DNA of 64,000 nt from Pararge aegeria. Taxonomy: Eukaryota > Arthropoda > Insecta > Lepidoptera > Nymphalidae. The notes beneath the pieces were generated by a model. That model did not search any database and had not been told where the DNA came from. It worked only from the letters and a program-made list of their open reading frames with translations. The stretch is from NCBI RefSeq assembly GCF_905163445.1, contig NC_053202.1, positions 11,222,001 through 11,286,000 of the forward strand. Direction: 5' to 3'. Both the position numbers and the translations under genes were made by a program. Shown piece by piece: positions 62,583-64,000 of this stretch. Position 1 is the stretch's first letter, and every line of letters starts with the position of its first letter.

Positions 62583-62890
62583 TTCTGAAAAATATGTTAA
62601 AACACATTTATTACAGCGAGGTTACTATACAATTGATGAATTTCTTAATGACAAGGTTGCTTGAAAGCATGCGGCTCCGCTTTCATCTCTCACAAGATAG
62701 AAAAATTAATGTTAAAATGTAAATTGTTGATGTTGGAAAAGAGCAACTGCTGAGTTCCTTGCCGGCTTCTTCTCGGTAGAATCTGGCTTCAGAACCGGTG
62801 GAAGAGTCACTTCACACAGACAGACTTGACGTTTCAAAAGTGCTTATATTAGGCCTACTTGAAATAAATTAATTTTGTTTTTTTTTTAAG
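62583..62890 (+). pseudogene. LINE-A ORF2 end and tail
   Basis: AAAAATATGTTAAAACACAT, TACAGCGAGGTTACTATACA, ATTGATGAATTTCTTAATGA, CAAGGTTGCTTGAAAGCATG, GAACCGGTGGAAGAGTCAC and a T-rich end. Confidence 0.8.
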
Positions 62891-62894
62891 TCTC

Positions 62895-63470
62895 GGGCAC
62901 TTAGGTTTCAAATTATAGGTATTAAATTAAAGCTAAAGAGTATTCAAACTTAAGGTTTTATACCTACGAACAATTTAGAATTCAATCCTCGACCTATGCA
63001 TTGACCAATTAGAAATGGCCATTAAAAGCGCTGGGTTCTTTTGGTCGCTGTTTTCGCGAAATGCATTCTTTCACGAAACCAGGCGGGCGATTAAATCCGT
63101 CAATTTGCACAAACAAGCCACTGACTTCGGAACGCTCGTCAAGTTGTTTTTGGCGACTCAATGCAGGTGCAGGTATTATTCAAATTTGATTATTTGCATA
63201 GACTTTTTTTTCTTAGACCCTAGCGTACCCAGCCGCTTCGCCGGGCTAGATTTTGCTTTATTTTATTTAAACAATAAACTTACATCATTAAATTTTTAAT
63301 TTAAGTCTCATAATATATTAAATCATTCATTTATCTCCGTATTCATTCTCTTCTATTCTCTTCTCGAGCGGGTGAAGATCATTATCTACACCCATGTACA
63401 CCCAACAATAGAATATCATCATAGTACATAAAAGTTGTATTTGACAGTTTGACAGTTCAAAAATAGGAGT
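62895..63470. other. low-repeat stretch
   Basis: 63000-63170 is repeat-free with several ATTA/TAAT cores (CAATTAGAAATGGCCATTAA, GGCGATTAAATCCG); possible regulatory DNA only. Confidence 0.2.
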
Positions 63471-63474
63471 GCTC

Positions 63475-63665
63475 CGATCGTCACCAAACTTTACAGGATT
63501 ACTCGCCAGGTCAATCCGGAGATTCCCTGAGAGTTTCATTGAAATCGGTCCAGCCGTTTCGGAGCCTATACGGAACATACCTACACACTTTCTCTTTTAT
63601 ATATGTGCCTATTTGAATAAAGAAATATTTGACTTTGACTTTGACTTTTTGACTTTGTTATTCCA
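63475..63665 (+). mobile_element. retroelement 3' tail fragments
   Basis: GAAATCGGTCCAGCCGTTTC (shared with the Jockey 3' UTR) at 63540, and a LINE-B-like end TTGAATAAAGAAATATTTGA with CTTTGACTTTGACTTT at 63612-63655. Confidence 0.6.
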
Positions 63666-63669
63666 CCAG

Positions 63670-64000
63670 GACTAAATGGAAACTTACATTTTAGGTCATA
63701 AATTGTACTTTTAACGTATCATTAGCCGTATTTAATAAAATTCGTCGATCGTTTCGTTGTAAAAATATTTAATGAATTATAGAAGTCATAAAATTTGTAA
63801 ACGGAACTGATTTTGACATAATATCGGTATTAAGACTGAATTTTAAATTTTATATAAAATGGAACGCAACTAATTGTTTCTTCGCAATTAAATACAGATG
63901 CCGTTAAGATATCGATTGTTGTTAACTGTCGAATAAATAATTATTTAATCTATAATTTATTGACAATCGATAATTATGTTAATTGGAACTTAGGACGAAT
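63670..64000. other. AT-rich end of window
   Basis: No recognised feature; several ATCGAT/TATCGAT cores. Confidence 0.35.

Noticed and set aside
1..64000. CRISPR arrays, operons, prophage or toxin loci
   Set aside because: Composition, introns and repeat families are those of an insect nuclear genome; none of these features is present.

Overview
The window reads as an intergenic-to-intronic stretch of an insect nuclear genome, almost certainly a moth or butterfly (Lepidoptera). The evidence is AT-rich unique DNA crowded with tRNA-headed SINEs, 5'-truncated LINE tails, RTE-like tails, hAT MITEs and a Jockey-clade LINE of the kinds found in lepidopteran genomes, plus one host exon with insect homeobox-gene features. 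Nothing prokaryotic is present: no operons, CRISPR arrays or ribosome binding sites. Species cannot be fixed from the sequence alone.

Layout. 1-912: tandem ~300-bp satellite units. 1-17,000: a mosaic of old SINE/LINE/MITE copies, with a second tandem array (11,020-11,850, ~132-138 bp unit, partly open on the minus strand). 17,150-21,280: the dominant coding feature, a nearly full-length Jockey-clade non-LTR retrotransposon with a low-complexity ORF1 and an uninterrupted ORF2 (apurinic-type endonuclease plus reverse transcriptase, YADD active site). 21,300-43,700: more nested repeats and several low-repeat blocks; one (31,440-31,850) looks like a regulatory element with Pho/YY1-type cores. 43,800-48,000: a low-repeat island holding the only convincing host gene piece, a GC-rich 5' region and first coding exon (about 45,240-45,834, plus strand) of a homeobox-type transcription factor with an eh1-like repressor motif, ending in a clean splice donor. 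Its homeodomain exon is not recognisable in the remaining 18 kb, so the downstream sequence is intron or the homeodomain exon lies outside. 48,000-64,000: again SINE/LINE remnants, a fold-back MITE with a 10-bp target duplication, and a SINE-like internally deleted derivative of the same Jockey family.

Three tRNA-headed SINE families and several LINE tails recur on both strands; I call them SINE-1, SINE-2, SINE-3, LINE-A, LINE-B and tail family C. Nested insertions give a relative chronology: SINE-1 into SINE-2, an RTE-like element into SINE-1, SINE-1 into an RTE ORF2 relic, LINE-B into LINE-A, and a poly(A) retroposon into SINE-3.

I found no clear multi-gene undescribed system. The best candidates for follow-up are the 44-45-codon tandem repeat at 11 kb, the SINE-like Jockey deletion derivative with its 10-bp junction repeat, a perfect 36-bp hairpin at 43.7 kb, the Pho/YY1-core palindrome at 31.5 kb and a coding-like duplicated segment at 3.0/3.8 kb. 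Family assignments come from reading the sequence; no database search was run.
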